The notes under the pieces: generated by a model
The model's input: the letters and a program-made list of their open reading frames with translations, nothing else
Database searches by the model: none
What the model was told of the DNA's origin: nothing
Source: Aradus depressus
Taxonomy: Eukaryota; Arthropoda; Insecta; Hemiptera; Aradidae
Length of the DNA: 64,000 nt
Direction of reading: 5' to 3'
Assembly: GCA_963662175.1 (NCBI GenBank)
Contig: OY759224.1
Location: 9,350,550-9,414,549 of the forward strand
Shown here: positions 52,206-63,078 of the stretch, piece after piece
How the letters are laid out: each line of letters opens with the position of its first letter
Numbering within the stretch: position 1 is the stretch's first letter
Made by a program: the position numbers and the translations under genes

Positions 52206-53340
52206 ATCTAGTTCAAAAACTCTAATAACTCTCATTGTAATGTATCTATTGACATGAAATTCCATATGTAAATTTTATAATATTTTCTGCCCAATTATAT
52301 AACTGCCCCAAAACTTTGAAGCTGGGGAAGTAATGAATTATTTGAGGAGGCCATTGATACTTTTTACTGTATATATAATAGTTCATAACGTCCCTTCCAC
52401 AAAAAAAAAGGGGGAAATAAAAAAATATATATAATAATTTAAAATGAAGAAGATGGTTAAATGAAGCGACTGTGGACGGAGGATAATAGCTGCCTCTGTT
52501 TCGCTACATTAAGCAAGTCTTGGACTTGACTCAGAAACAAAACCAAGAAGAGGGTGAAAAAAAAGGAAGAAATACTTAGTCTAAGTCCCATCTGTTTCGC
52601 TTTTTTTTTGCTTCTCTTCTTCTTGTAATTCGCATTACAGTATTGATTTTGGCTTACTTCTTGGAAGAAAGGTCTTCTCTTCTGTCTCTTTGGTTAGATT
52701 ATGAAGATCCTTTTATCTAAATTAGGGGTCATTAACTTCTGTCGTCAGCGAATCACCATAATTGTACTTCCCCAGAGCAAATTAAGCAACGCTAATTGCA
52801 CCGCTCGCTTTGGCAGAAAATTATTAGTTGTAGTCTCTTATGGGGTTCTGGATACACATATATATATTTCGTATATATATTCATTATATCGAAAGTTATC
52901 GTGTTCACAGAAACACATAGGTATATATTTTTTTATATATTTTCATTTACTATGCATATTTGACATGCATCTATAACGGTGTTAATTGGTTATTTACACA
53001 ATGGGATTCGAACCCTTGAACCATGGTGGGACCATGATTTGCGGATTACTTACAAAGCCCAGTTATTATTACTTAATTTATTTTATTATTTTATTTTTTT
53101 GAGTGGGGGGGAGGTATAAATGACAGATTTAAAGGAAGTTTAAGTTGTTCCAAAAATAAAAAAAGTTCTGTATGTCAATAGGTGTGTCTGTGCGAGGGCG
53201 CGTTTGTGTGTGTCACTGTGAACACGATAATTCCTCGATTTAATATTTCGACACGAAATTTTTAAAGTGTATCCAAAATCACCTGTTGATTTTCAGCTAA
53301 ATTGGTCAAAGAGAAGGAGGAAGGGGTGGGCTAAGCTTAA
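52206..53340. other. Unassigned sequence with repeat R fragments
   Basis: Family R words at 52210-52330, 52800-52925 and 53185-53345. 52998-53060 on the minus strand holds a B-box-like gggttcgaatccc, but no cloverleaf could be built. No gene. Confidence 0.35.
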
Positions 53341-53349
53341 AAACTATAA

Positions 53350-53702
53350 TAACTGCACATGTAGATGGTCAGAGCAAGACATACAACTGGAACATCTAAA
53401 GCCAAACCTAAGACCTATTTAAGTTTCTCTTTGAACTCTCCCGAAGAGAAAAAATTGTGCTAAGAAGAGTGGCCATTGGCCATACGAAAGTGACTTCTGA
53501 TGTAGAACAGACCTCCAAGATGTGTCCTCTGTAGGGAGTTGCTGACGGTGAGACACGTCATTGAAGATTGTCAGAAGCTGGCCAAGTATCGGGAAAATAA
53601 CAGCATGCCTGCAACCCTCCAAGATATATTTAGCGAGAGAACACCTAGATTCCGCAACTTAATTGAATTTCTGAAAGAGATACATATATTCATGCATATT
53701 TA
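53350..53702 (+). pseudogene. LINE ORF2 C-terminal fragment
   Basis: Reading with one or two frame changes: REKIVLRRVAIGHTKVTSDV, then MCPLCRELLTVRHVIEDCQK, LAKYRENNS and TPRFRNLIEFLKEIHIFM before the stop at 53702. R.AIGHT, C-P-L-C and V-R-H-x(3)-D-C form the conserved end of many LINE ORF2 proteins. About 100 residues remain. Confidence 0.7.
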
Positions 53703-54630
53703 GAAATGATTGTTGAAATTCCTTGTGTGATGGTTTACTGAAGGACAGGCGGTGCGATGGGAAGCGCTCTGGCCCCCAAGAGAGGCTGTTATCCTTTGTG
53801 ACAACTCTCCCTAGACTTGGTGCTAGGCTGGCTGGTTGTCCAACCTTCCACCTTTACCTATCTCTGGAGAGTGTCCGACACTTCTTACCATACTTTTCCA
53901 TAGCTACCGCTAATCCTATTATGGAAACGCTAATGGCCATAGCAGCTGATGCGTTAAAAGAAAAAAAAAAAAAAACTGCAGATGTAACGTATCGATAAAA
54001 TTTAGTAATAATATTTAGAAGTCCATATATTGAAGAGAGAGCGAAAAATTAGTTGAATAATTCTTACAGGGGATGTACATTGTAGGTGATTTACCGACAA
54101 CTTTTTCAATATAAAAACAATGTGAATAAATATAATTATGGAGAAAAGTCGGTGATATTGACAACACCCCGTCCTCGATCGAACCACCTCGTAAGTTTTT
54201 CATTCGATGAGAAGCCCTTCGACCCAGGTGTCTCTCTGGGTGCTGATGGTATTAAACTGTGCATCAGCTGATGTCGAACACCACAAGATTTTCATGTCAA
54301 CAAATTGAATGTCTTCTGTCTCTTCGCGCAAAAAAGTACACTTATATATGAAATTTTCTTGTGATTTATGCATATCTTAGTGTCTACTTTAGCATCTATA
54401 GAATGTATAGGAGAAGTTACGTAATCGAACAGGAGTTTGGTGAAAAAAATATTACCAGTTTGTATTGGTTACACGATAACTCTCGATAGAAGGAATATAT
54501 CGATACAAAATTTTATATGTTTATCCAGAACCATAATGACGATATTTATTGATTTTCAGTCAAATCAACCGAAAAGAGGGATTAGGGGGGAGGCTTAACA
54601 AAAAAAATGTAATAACTACCGTTATAGTTA
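53703..54630. other. Unassigned sequence with repeat R fragments
   Basis: Repeat R at 54035-54110 (ggggatgtacattgtaggtg, accgacaacttttt) and 54470-54620. A GC-richer piece at 53710-53960 has an open frame (53723-53998) without a domain. Confidence 0.35.
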
Positions 54631-54633
54631 GTT

Positions 54634-54889
54634 ATTATGACTCATGTCCGGGCTTTAACTACGAGTTTATATCGCCTTCTACCAGAGCGCTCTTTCGCCA
54701 CTCTGATGAACATGAGGCCGACTGTGGGAGTCCTAAATTTTTATTGACCTAGAGTAGGGGTCTTTAACGAGTAAATGACATCGTACAGGCTCGGGACCAT
54801 CGCTTAACATCCCATCCGAAGGATGGGATGCTCCCCGAGTTTTTGAGCTCAGAAGGCAAGCACGCATACCACTGAGCTACCGGCGCCCT
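54634..54889 (-). mobile_element. SINE, body deleted
   Basis: Reverse copy from tattatgactcatgtccggg to ccactgagctaccggcgccc. The middle, including the B box, is deleted near 54830. Tail reduced to gttagttat. Confidence 0.85.
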
Positions 54890-55027
54890 CAACTACCTTT
54901 ATATTTAATGTATTGAGAGCGAAAACTCAATTGATTAATTCGTGCTGGGGAAGTATATTACCGGTGATTCACCGACGACGACACCTATTAATTTTCAGCC
55001 TAATTCACAGAAGGGAAAGGAAATTTT

Positions 55028-55185
55028 GTTTGGTACCTAGTCTTTACGGAGTACTTGACATCGTTCAGGCTCAGGACCATTGCTTAACGTCCCTTCCGAA
55101 GGACGGCATGCTCAAGTTGTTTTCATCTGCCAGATAAAAAACCTAAGAGCCTCGGCCGGGTGGCCTAAGCTACCAGCGCCTTCTA
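55028..55185 (-). mobile_element. SINE fragment
   Basis: Reverse body and head: ctttacggagtacttgacat, cttaacgtcccttccgaagg, gagcctcggccgggt, ctaagctaccagcgcc. Most of the tRNA head is deleted. Confidence 0.75.
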
Positions 55186-55377
55186 TTACTACGTTTTTTC
55201 AATGACTCCAGTAAATCTGTAAGCAGTTAGAAGAAACCCTACTGTAGAGAAACCCTACTTTTGTGAGGTGGGAAAGAGATTTTGGCTTCTTCAGACAGTC
55301 CTGAGACAGGGGTCGGAGTTACGTAACATTCTGAACAGAAGATACTTGTGTCCATACCATGGGATGTTGTCTGGTAA

Positions 55378-55480
55378 TACAGATAACTAGTTATTTCACA
55401 GGTTATCAAATAACATGTAGTCTGACCTCTCACAGATTTTTATTTGTATCAGCTAGCCGTCTTTCGAGGTTGCCCTCTAA
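55378..55480 (-). mobile_element. Hammerhead-element fragment, AGCCGGCU family
   Basis: ttatttcacaggttatcaaa, tgtagtctgacctctcacag, then agctagccgtctttcgaggt and tgccctc, where it stops. The copy ends inside stem II, so the CTGATGA half of the ribozyme is missing. Confidence 0.75.
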
Positions 55481-55534
55481 CTAGTTATAGATCTGAAGTA
55501 TGAAGAACCACGAAGAAAAGCAAGTCGTCGGTGA

Positions 55535-56755
55535 AACAGACAATGTACTTCCCTAGCAAGAATTAATCAATTACGTTTCCGCTCTCCCGCCAAAACTTAT
55601 CGACCGAATCGGCTAAAAATAGGTAGTTTATTCACATAGATCTTCTGAATTCTCGTACTAAAATTTGAGTGGATTCATTCATGACAGGGTGTCAGAAAAC
55701 ATGAATTTCGAGAGCTCGGTATCATGGCTGGTTGTACCGGAAGCAACAGCCGCACAGTGGGGCGAATATCCAATCTAGGTGGACAAAATTCTGAAACCTT
55801 GTATTCTTACAGGAAATGACTCGCTGATTACGGATATACCCCATATGACGGTTCACAAATGAACCCTTGAATGAGATTTGCTGAAATACATCAAAAACCC
55901 TCACTTTTCTACCTTATTTTCAAAATTACAAAAAGAGGATTCATTGTATCAAAAGCTTTCAGAAACAAAAATTACAACCAATGAAATTTCACGTCAAATG
56001 AGACTAGATGTATAATGAATAGCACGCCATTGAACGTTTTTAAACCCAAACGGCAAAAATAATTTGAAAAAACCGTTAATCATAAGTAGTTTAATATGGC
56101 ACATGGTTCGGTATGTTACTTAATCCTCTGAGCGCCTAGATTAGTGAAACTTGTTCAATATTAGATGGTTGGACGATTAACATTACGAGATGGAGCTGAG
56201 ACAGATCGATACATTATGGGTGAAAAACAGTAATTAATAAACGGAACAATGGATGAAAATAACACTTTATTTAATTAGATAGTTTACTCTTTAGTAAATT
56301 AAGAAAAAGGTTAAACCCTTGCTTCAAGGAAATAAACAAGATATGTACAGACTGATTGAATTCTGCAGGTATCAAAATATGATACAAAAGCCAACTCAGT
56401 AAAATATGTCAAACGTTAAGTGAATAAATGAACGGCTTTCCAGGGAAACATTTTTTCAATGTTATCTTACGAAATTTTTTTGAAAACTTGGACCAGTCTT
56501 CAAAAAACTGGTTTTGGGGAATCTTGAACACTGATTCTGAAAATCAATCATTATTATTAAGAATACGAAGTATAGCAAAAAGATACAAATTAATCTGAAA
56601 ACTAGAAAAATATAACGAAAAGGAAAATGCGTCAATTAGCTCCCAATTTTGGGTAAACATTATTTTTTTCGTTCAAAATTATGGATGTAACAGATTTTTA
56701 AATAAAATAGTTTAACTATCTCTGTAACTGAACACTACTTACAAGAACTATGCAT
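55535..56755. other. Repeat R copy, then unassigned AT-rich sequence
   Basis: 55535-55690 is family R reversed (acaatgtacttccctagcaa, tcccgccaaaacttat). From 55700 to 56755 I recognise nothing. Confidence 0.4.
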
Positions 56756-56759
56756 ATGA

Positions 56760-56984
56760 TTACTTACCTTTCTCTTTAGACTCCATTTCAACTGCCGAAT
56801 ATAGCTCAAACATTGATCGAACTGCTATTATTGCAGTCAGACTCATAAACCCGCGTCTCATCGCAGTAGAATGACAACACTTGTTCAAACGTGAATACTT
56901 GATTTGTTTCATCTCTATGCAGTATTTATTTTCATTATAAGGTAAATATTTACATTTTTGGAGCCACTCACCTTTCGACAACAT
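56760..56984 (-). CDS. Candidate host exon, unknown protein
   Basis: An open stretch of 74 codons from ATG at 56984: MLSKGEWLQKCKYLPYNENK, a basic middle, CHSTAMRRGFMSLTAIIAVR and SMFELYSAVEMESKEK. The segment FMSLTAIIAV is mildly hydrophobic, too short for a sure membrane span. After GAGTCTAAAGAGAAAG comes a consensus splice donor GTAAGT (near 56768-56763), so the reading would continue in another exon. Upstream, 56990-57070 is GC-richer and might be a promoter region. I do not recognise the protein. It is the only stretch here that resembles a normal first exon rather than a repeat; a chance frame remains possible. Confidence 0.25.
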   Translation of the reverse strand: MLSKGEWLQKCKYLPYNENKYCIEMKQIKYSRLNKCCHSTAMRRGFMSLTAIIAVRSMFELYSAVEMESKEKGK

Positions 56985-56989
56985 TGTCT

Positions 56990-57720
56990 AGGGAGGAATG
57001 CTCATTCGCCCCATTGCGCGCCGGAGTGCCTAGCGGTCGAGTTCTGATCGCTTTAGTAGGCGTATCTTCTGTCGGATATTTGAATTTTCAGTTTTTGGAC
57101 CTTAAAATAAGTTATTTTATCTGTCGTTTCCCTAAAATACAGCCTCTGAGATCAGATTGTTCGGAGCTGAGTTGTGTGACAGATGCCAGGAGGAAGCTAT
57201 TAAGGTTCTCCAAGAATCCAAAAACTCTTCTTCCTTTTTTTTTTTTTTTTTTTTTCTCCATGATCTCCTATCTTAACTGTCTCATCTTCCTGAACCAGGG
57301 TATCCCCCCTTCTACATATAAAAACTATCCGTCCAGATCAGTGAATTAAGAAATTTACGATTGAAGCGTGCCCGGATCATTAGGGTTCTGGTCCAGATGA
57401 GAGAGCTCACCACACCTGTACCGATCTCTGAACCCTTATAACGGACTATTCTCCTCCTTAACTTGACAAATGTCCCATCATCTGGAGGACAGTCACAACT
57501 TCTTCATCAGCTTACATCAGATCCATTTGAATGCTAAAGATGTTTTCGTCAACTCTTTTCCGGTCCTAATAACTTCATCTTCCTCACCTTACAAGACAGA
57601 TGAATTCTTTAACTACCTATGTTATTCACACTTTTTTTTATACTTCAGATATATACGAAAATTCGATGTTAATTTTCCACTGGAATTTCATGTTTTCTGA
57701 GCAAAAATGTAAATAAAAAA
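56990..57720. other. Unassigned sequence
   Basis: Plus-strand frames at 56984-57349 and 57470-57700 cross a T-run (57234-57255) and have no domain. A short LCDRCQEEA-like reading near 57170 hints at another LINE scrap but is too short to call. Confidence 0.3.
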
Positions 57721-57995
57721 AAATTCGTCGGTGAATCCCGCACGAAATAATCAACTACATAATTATGAGGATTCAAATTAATAGGTACCATCCTTGTATT
57801 AAGCCTTTGGTCGATTTGACTGAAAATCAATAATTGTCGTTCTTATGGGGTTCAGAATACACTTGTAACATTTCGTGCTGATACTTTTCATTTATCGGGA
57901 GTTATCGTTTTAGAATCAAGGGATCTGAAAACATAATTCCATCAAAATGTTATTGTCTAATTTCTGAGCGATTCCTCCTATACTTGGTAAGTAAG
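57720..57995. repeat. Repeat R copy
   Basis: aaaattcgtcggtgaatccc, aaaatcaataattgtcgttc, tatcgttttagaatcaaggg and aaaacataattcc in the family order. Confidence 0.55.
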
Positions 57996-58515
57996 AAATC
58001 TGGAGATGTGCCGAAAGAGTTGCCTGTCTGACAGTTGTGTTTGTCGACAAGGTACCCCAGGATGGGCTAGTTCTGTCCTGTTCCCACTGTCCAAGGAGGG
58101 GAGTGTGAGGCTCCAACGGTCTCCTGCAGTGGGGTGTCCTGTTGGGTAAACTTGGGTCTACACCACCCTCCGCAAGTGGCCACCCTCCGCAAGTGGCTAC
58201 CCTCCGCAAGTGGCCACCATTCTGCAAGCTAACTCTTACAGCAAATCTTTCTGTTAGAGAATGTGATTGGAACAAGAATGTGATTCCCTGGGTACCCTCA
58301 ATAAAATAATTACTGGTAACTTTGGATTCAAAATTTCAGTACCCATATTCAAAATGTTATTGCAATAAGTAAAATAATATATTGGTTCAAAAGCCGAATT
58401 AACACTGACATTTCAGTTAATAAATGAAAAATTGGATTATCATTACACTGTTTTGTTTTCGACCAGAACAGGTTTTCAACGTATTTGCATTATCATCACT
58501 ATTTTATTAGACTCC
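57996..58515. other. Unassigned, with a 16-bp tandem triplet
   Basis: caccctccgcaagtgg-like units are repeated three to four times at 58160-58215. The minus-strand frame 57916-58275 just translates this. No gene. Confidence 0.4.
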
Positions 58516-58529
58516 ATATTGTACGGGTG

Positions 58530-58765
58530 GAGGACACCAGTAGCTCAGTGGTTTGAGTGCTTGCCTTCTGAGCTCAAGAACGTAGGTTCGAAACCCAACC
58601 GAGGTACTCGTTAAAGACCCCTGCCCCTAGGTGAATAAAAATTTAGGGCAGGCAAAATTTGGGACCTTCACAGTAGAGTCGGGCTCATGTCCACCAGAGT
58701 GACATGTGATTGGCAGTAGGCGATATGACCTCGTAGTTAAAGCCCGGGCATATAAAACCTAAACC
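58530..58765 (+). mobile_element. SINE, internally deleted, with TSD
   Basis: Head with A and B boxes (tagctcagtggtttg, ggttcgaaaccc), then a jump to gtactcgttaaagacccctg. Tail aaacctaaacc. A 13-bp TSD, tattgtacgggtg (58517-58529 and 58766-58778), proves it moved in this deleted form or was deleted later. Confidence 0.92.
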
Positions 58766-58799
58766 TATTGTACGGGTGTGACGCAGTTGAGTTGAAAAC

Positions 58800-58900
58800 C
58801 AGAAATAAAACAGAGAGAAGACATGTTTATTAAAAAAAACAGTTTCTGGTCAACGTTTTGGAAACTATTTATTCGCTTTTTCAGGGGGCATTAGAGAGAA
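58800..58900 (-). mobile_element. Hammerhead-like element fragment, separate family
   Basis: A-run followed by cagtttctggtcaacgtttt, the degraded ribozyme and gggggcatt. The order A-run/ca/stem I mirrors the GGGACGU family. Confidence 0.45.
58848..58892 (-). ncRNA. Degraded hammerhead-like motif
   Basis: Minus strand: CTGAAAA for CTGANGA, a stem II of GCGAATAAATAGTTTCC type (weak), AAAA for GAAA, then ACGT and TGACC. At least two core bases are changed, so activity is not expected. Confidence 0.4.
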
Positions 58901-58904
58901 GACT

Positions 58905-59440
58905 TAACACAAGAACTTTAACAACTACCATTGTAATATTTACATGACATTTTATATTTAAATTCAAAGCCTCATTAGAATAGCACCTATCAATTTTCCA
59001 CGAAATCGATCCAAGGGAAGAGGGAATCGACTCAAATACCTTTATAATTGGCGATGTAATGAATTTATCGACACAAAATTTAGTATTGAGGTCTTCAACG
59101 AGAACCTAACAACGTCCAAGAAGGACAACGTGCTCAAAGTTTTTTTCACTGTACATAAGCAAGCCTGTAAGCTACTGGCGATACGTTTTAATGGTGTACT
59201 CCATATAAATGAAATAGTGACTGATTTACCATGAACCATGGAAAATGTATGAGTAAAAAGCCTTGAGAACGCCGTCCTTCGGATGGGACATTAGGCGATG
59301 ATGCTCAACTTGCACAATGTCAGTTACTCGTTAAAGACTAGGTAACATGGAAAAATTTAGGACGCCCTCAGTAGAGGCCGGCTCATGTCCACCACAGCGA
59401 CGAAAGTGCGCTCTGGTGATCGGCGATAATACCAAGCTCG
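58905..59440. repeat. Repeat R copy followed by a degraded SINE
   Basis: 58905-59095 shows family R words (tttccacgaaatcgatccaa). 59260-59440 is a degraded plus-strand SINE body: gagaacgccgtccttcggat, gtcagttactcgttaaagac, gccggctcatgtccacca. No tRNA head remains. Confidence 0.55.
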
Positions 59441-59791
59441 AACTAGTACATGACGACATTAATGAACAATAACTGACGATAAACAGGAGAGATGGCTTGT
59501 CGTCAGAATGATCACTTGTAGTCAGTCCTACAAGATAACTGACACTACACATAATAAACAGACAACTAATGTTGATATGATGCGAAGCCAGGCATTGTCG
59601 GTCGCAGATACCGGTTATCTGAGACTGGCCCGTTTCTAGAAACCTGTTTCCATGTACGAAAGGGGTTCTTAACTTAAGGGTAACTTAAACCACCCTTCAT
59701 TTCTTTTTGTCTCACTTCAGACCTGTCCCTCATTATTATTATTGTAGGAATATTGAGGGTCAGTCAAAGATGGAAGAAAACACTATTCAAA

Positions 59792-59833
59792 CGCCAACGT
59801 TTCGATGTATTTTATATCATCATCAGGGCCTAC
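59792..59833 (-). ncRNA. Hammerhead ribozyme, ACGU family (left arm)
   Basis: Minus strand: GCC, CTGATGA (59826-59820), stem II GATAT/ACATC with one mismatch, GAAA, ACGT, cleavage after T, GGC. Core complete. Confidence 0.82.
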
Positions 59834-60367
59834 AAACATGGGAAGGAAATCAAGATTAGAATCACAAATAAAAAAAAGAGTGTTGAAAAACATTACTGAA
59901 CTTTAAAATAGACATTATAACAAGTTAAAAATTGAAACTGACTTACTATGAATACGTTACTAAACATTAAAATTAAATAACTATAAACATGAACGTACAC
60001 TAATACAAATTAAAATTAAATACGAATACATTACTAAACATAAACATTAATAATGGAATATTATAATCTAGCGTTTGAATAGTGTTTTCTTCCATCTTTG
60101 ACTGACCCTCAATATTCCTACTCATTATTAATTGTTATATATGTATATGTTTAGTAATGTATTCATATTTTATTTTATTTGTATTAGTGTACGTTCATGT
60201 TTATGGTTAACAATGTATCTGTATTTAATTTTAATGTTTAGTAATGTATTCATAGTAAGTCAGTTTCAATTTTTAACTTGTTATAATGTCTATTTTAACG
60301 TTCAGTAACGTTTATCAACACACTTTTGTTTATTTGTGATTCTAATCTTGATTTCCACCCCATGTTT

Positions 60368-60412
60368 GTAGGCCCTGATGACGATATAAAATATATCGAA
60401 ACGTTGCCGTTT
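60368..60412 (+). ncRNA. Hammerhead ribozyme, ACGU family (right arm)
   Basis: GCC, CTGATGA (60375-60381), stem II GATAT/ATATC with an AAAAT loop, GAAA, ACGT, cleavage after T, then GCC where GGC would pair. Core complete; stem I weakened. Confidence 0.8.
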
Positions 60413-60509
60413 GAATAGTGTTGCCTGTTTTCTTCCATCTTTGACTGACCCTCAATATTCCTACATTTAGAATCTACAGTCGCTAATCAACATCTACATT
60501 ATTATTATT

Positions 60510-61070
60510 ATTCCTTTCTGAATCAAACAATATTAGCTGATCAAAAGAGTGAGAGTGTTATTTGTATAGGACAATGTTCTCAAGATATTGTCTTTGAACG
60601 AGTAATCGAGAACTTGAAGTCGTCTCGATAGGTTATTTGTAGTTATACAAAGAAATATAGAATTAGAATTATAAAGAGTCTGCTCACCATCTATCTTTAT
60701 ATAAAAAAGTTGTCGGTGAATCACCGGCTATGAACTTCCCTCCAAAAATTATTTAATTACGTTTCCGCTCTCCAAAGCCAATCTACCCTTTCGAGCCTTC
60801 ATACTAAATTTTGGGTCGATACATTCATTATATTTATTAGGTTATTTATAGGCGGAAAATTAATAGGTGTCATCCATCCTTATGGGGTATTGAATTTAAG
60901 TATAAAATTTTATGTCGATATATTGGCAGCATTCTATCGTGTTCACAGACTCACACAGACACGAACCGATGGTCGGAAAACATGAAATTTCGTTGAAAAC
61001 CCCGCATCGAATTTCTGATCGATTACAAATACTTCGTAGAGCTGGGGAACTAAAAAGTTGAGCATATTTA
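60510..61070. repeat. Repeat R copy, near full length
   Basis: From aaaagttgtcggtgaatcac (60705) through acttccctccaaaaa, gggtcgatacattcattata, cgtgttcacagactcacaca, ggaaaacatgaaatttcgtt to tacttcgtagagctggggaa (61045). This copy best shows the order of the family's hallmarks, about 340 bp. 60510-60700 is unassigned. Confidence 0.65.
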
Positions 61071-61074
61071 TTTT

Positions 61075-61378
61075 GGCCCGGTGATATGCGTGCTTGCTTA
61101 CTGAGCTCAAGATCGTGGGTTCAAGACCCGGCCTTTATCTGGGTGGTAAAGTGAACTTAAGCACTCCGTCCTTCGGATAGGACGTTAAACGATGATCCCG
61201 GGCCTGTACGATGTCAGGTACTCATTAAAGACCCTAGATGAAAAAAAATTTAGGATATGCCCCACAGTAGAGTCGGGCTCATGTCCACCAGAGTGACAAG
61301 AGCGCTTTGGTTGGAGGCCATATGACCTCATAGTTAATGCCCGGGCATGAGTCATAATAACTGGATAACTAACCTAAT
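61075..61378 (+). mobile_element. SINE, 5' truncated
   Basis: Starts inside the tRNA head (ggtgatatgcgtgcttgctt), B box ggttcaagacc, complete body, end catgagtcataataactgga and a degenerate ctaacctaat tail. Confidence 0.85.
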
Positions 61379-61465
61379 ATTTTAGCACAGAGTTGTGTCC
61401 TAATTCTAACTATTAAGTATGTAGTGAGGAGTGATTATTTCACAGGTTGTAATTTTATTAATTTT

Positions 61466-61505
61466 CACTAGCCGGCTTTCGTGGTTGCCCTCATCATCAA
61501 GCAGT
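61466..61505 (-). ncRNA. Hammerhead motif, AGCCGGCU family (C3 mutated)
   Basis: Minus strand: TTGATGA, stem II GAGGGCAACCAC (one mismatch), GAAA, AGCCGGCT, A. Inactive by the first core base. Confidence 0.65.
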
Positions 61506-61572
61506 GTGATATTTCAAAATAAATTTGAAAACAAGATAATTTAAAATGATGTAATAAATAAGGTCTAAAAAT

Positions 61573-61612
61573 TATGATAATGGGGGCAACCTCGAAAGCC
61601 GGCACTATATTT
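61573..61612 (+). ncRNA. Hammerhead motif, AGCCGGCU family (core mutated)
   Basis: ATGATAA for CTGANGA, stem II GGGGGCAACCTC, GAAA, AGCCGGCA. Degraded partner of the minus-strand copy. Confidence 0.6.
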
Positions 61613-61630
61613 TATTTTACAACCTGTATA

Positions 61631-62214
61631 ATAAGTAGATTATCAGCAGATTCTGTTCGTATGCTAATCCTCTTTGAGGTACCTTATTAAATAGGGGATG
61701 ACTTGAAGATAAAGAAGAGAACAGAACACAATACCTCACCTTGCTAACTACCCTTAGCGCCTATTGTTTTGTGTCTGAATGAAGCTGCCTACCCTAACGA
61801 ACGTGTGTCCGACACACGCAAAGACAAAAAACAAAGATAGTTAAGAAGGCGCATTGTTTTTTGGGAGGGCTACAGGTGGGGCGGACCGACACGTGGAACA
61901 AAACCCTCATTGACTACAAGCACACGTGGAGGGTTAGTCATCAACTCATCTGTGTTAATTACTCGTTAACTAACCCCTCTCTCCTCTCAACCCTTTCATG
62001 GTTGGTCACCACTTAAAAAACATCATTCGTAAACAATAACTGCTTATTAGCCACTCGAATAGTCTTCATGAACACGATTTGGTTCTTGTTCTGTCCACTG
62101 TCCATATTTGTATTAGTTCTCACTCCTTCTAGCGATCATGTCCACTTTAGTTCCATTTTTTTTTGTGATCTTGCTCGCATAGGTGCAACGTGCACACACT
62201 AGTTCCTATTCCTT
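61631..62214. other. Unassigned sequence
   Basis: No gene or named repeat recognised. Slightly richer in GC than the surroundings. Confidence 0.3.
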
Positions 62215-63078
62215 CCAACGACCATTCTCGTATATTTCCTATGAACATGTTCACATTGGTTTCCATTCCTTCCAGGAATAATATGCACATTGGTTTCCAT
62301 TCCTTCCAGGAATAATATGCACACACATTGGTTCCCATTCCTTTCAGCAATAATATCCACATTGGTTGCCATTCCTTCCAGCAATAATATCCACATTGGT
62401 TTCCATTCCTTCCAGCAATAATATGCACATTGGTTGCCATTCCTTCCAGCAATAATATGCACATTGGTTCCCATTCCTTCCAGCAATAATATGCACATTG
62501 GTTGCCATTCCTTCCAGCAATAATATGCACATTGGTTGCCATTCCTTCCAGCAATAATATGCACATTGGTTTCCATTCCTTCCAGCAATAATATGCACAT
62601 TGGTTCCCATTCCTTCCAGCAATAATATGCACATTGGTTGCCATTCCTTCCAGCAATAATATGCACATTGGTTCCCATTCCTTCCAGCAATAATATGCAC
62701 ATTGGTTCCCATTCCTTCCAGCAATAATATGCACATTGGTTGCCATTCCTTCCAGCAATAATATGCACATTGGTTTCCATTCCTTCCAGCAATAATATGC
62801 ACATTGGTTCCCATTCCTTCCAGCAATAATATGCACATTGGTTGCCATTCCTTCCAGCAATAATATGCACATTGGTTCCCATTCCTTCCAGCAATAATAT
62901 GCACATTGGTTCCCATTCCTTCCAGCAATAATATGCACATTGGTTCCCATTCCTTCCAGCAATAATATGCACATTGGTTCCCATTCCTTCCAGGAATAAT
63001 ATGCACACACATTGGTTCCCATTCCTTCCAGGAATAATATGCACACACATTGGTTCCCATTCCTTCCAGGAATAATTT
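62215..63078. repeat. Minisatellite, about 25 copies of a 33-bp unit
   Basis: Unit ccattccttccagcaataat followed by atgcacattggtt. Variants differ mainly at ggttcccatt / ggttgccatt / ggtttccatt, and end units have an inserted acac and ccaggaataat. Because 33 is a multiple of three and no frame of the unit has a stop on the minus strand, all three minus frames are open for 250-300 codons. Those frames encode the same repeat and are not treated as genes. Confidence 0.97.

Larger units (their letters stand above)
59744..60496 (+). mobile_element. Palindromic hammerhead element, ACGU family, complete
   Basis: A 13-bp TSD, cattattattatt (59731-59743 and 60497-60509), bounds it (the low-complexity repeat makes this TSD less certain). 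The left arm starts gtaggaatattgagggtcag; the mirrored end is ctgaccctcaatattcctac (60446-60465). Outward ribozymes lie at 59792-59833 and 60368-60412. An extra plus-strand copy of the arm end occurs in the middle (60071-60121). The right tail (tctacagtcgctaatcaaca) matches the tail of the 31.8-kb element. Confidence 0.85.
61425..61630. mobile_element. Palindromic hammerhead element, AGCCGGCU family, degraded
   Basis: Left cacaggttgtaattttatta and right attttacaacctgt mirror each other, with a minus-strand ribozyme (61466-61505) and a plus-strand one (61573-61612) pointing outward. Both cores are damaged (TTGATGA and ATGATAA). Short flanks attaagta / aataagta are a doubtful TSD. Confidence 0.7.

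Noticed and set aside
52998..53060. tRNA-like B box (gggttcgaatccc)
   Set aside because: No A box at the right spacing and no cloverleaf; probably an old SINE scrap.
57480..57530. tcatcag words that give CTGATGA on the minus strand
   Set aside because: No stem II and no GAAA at the right distance.
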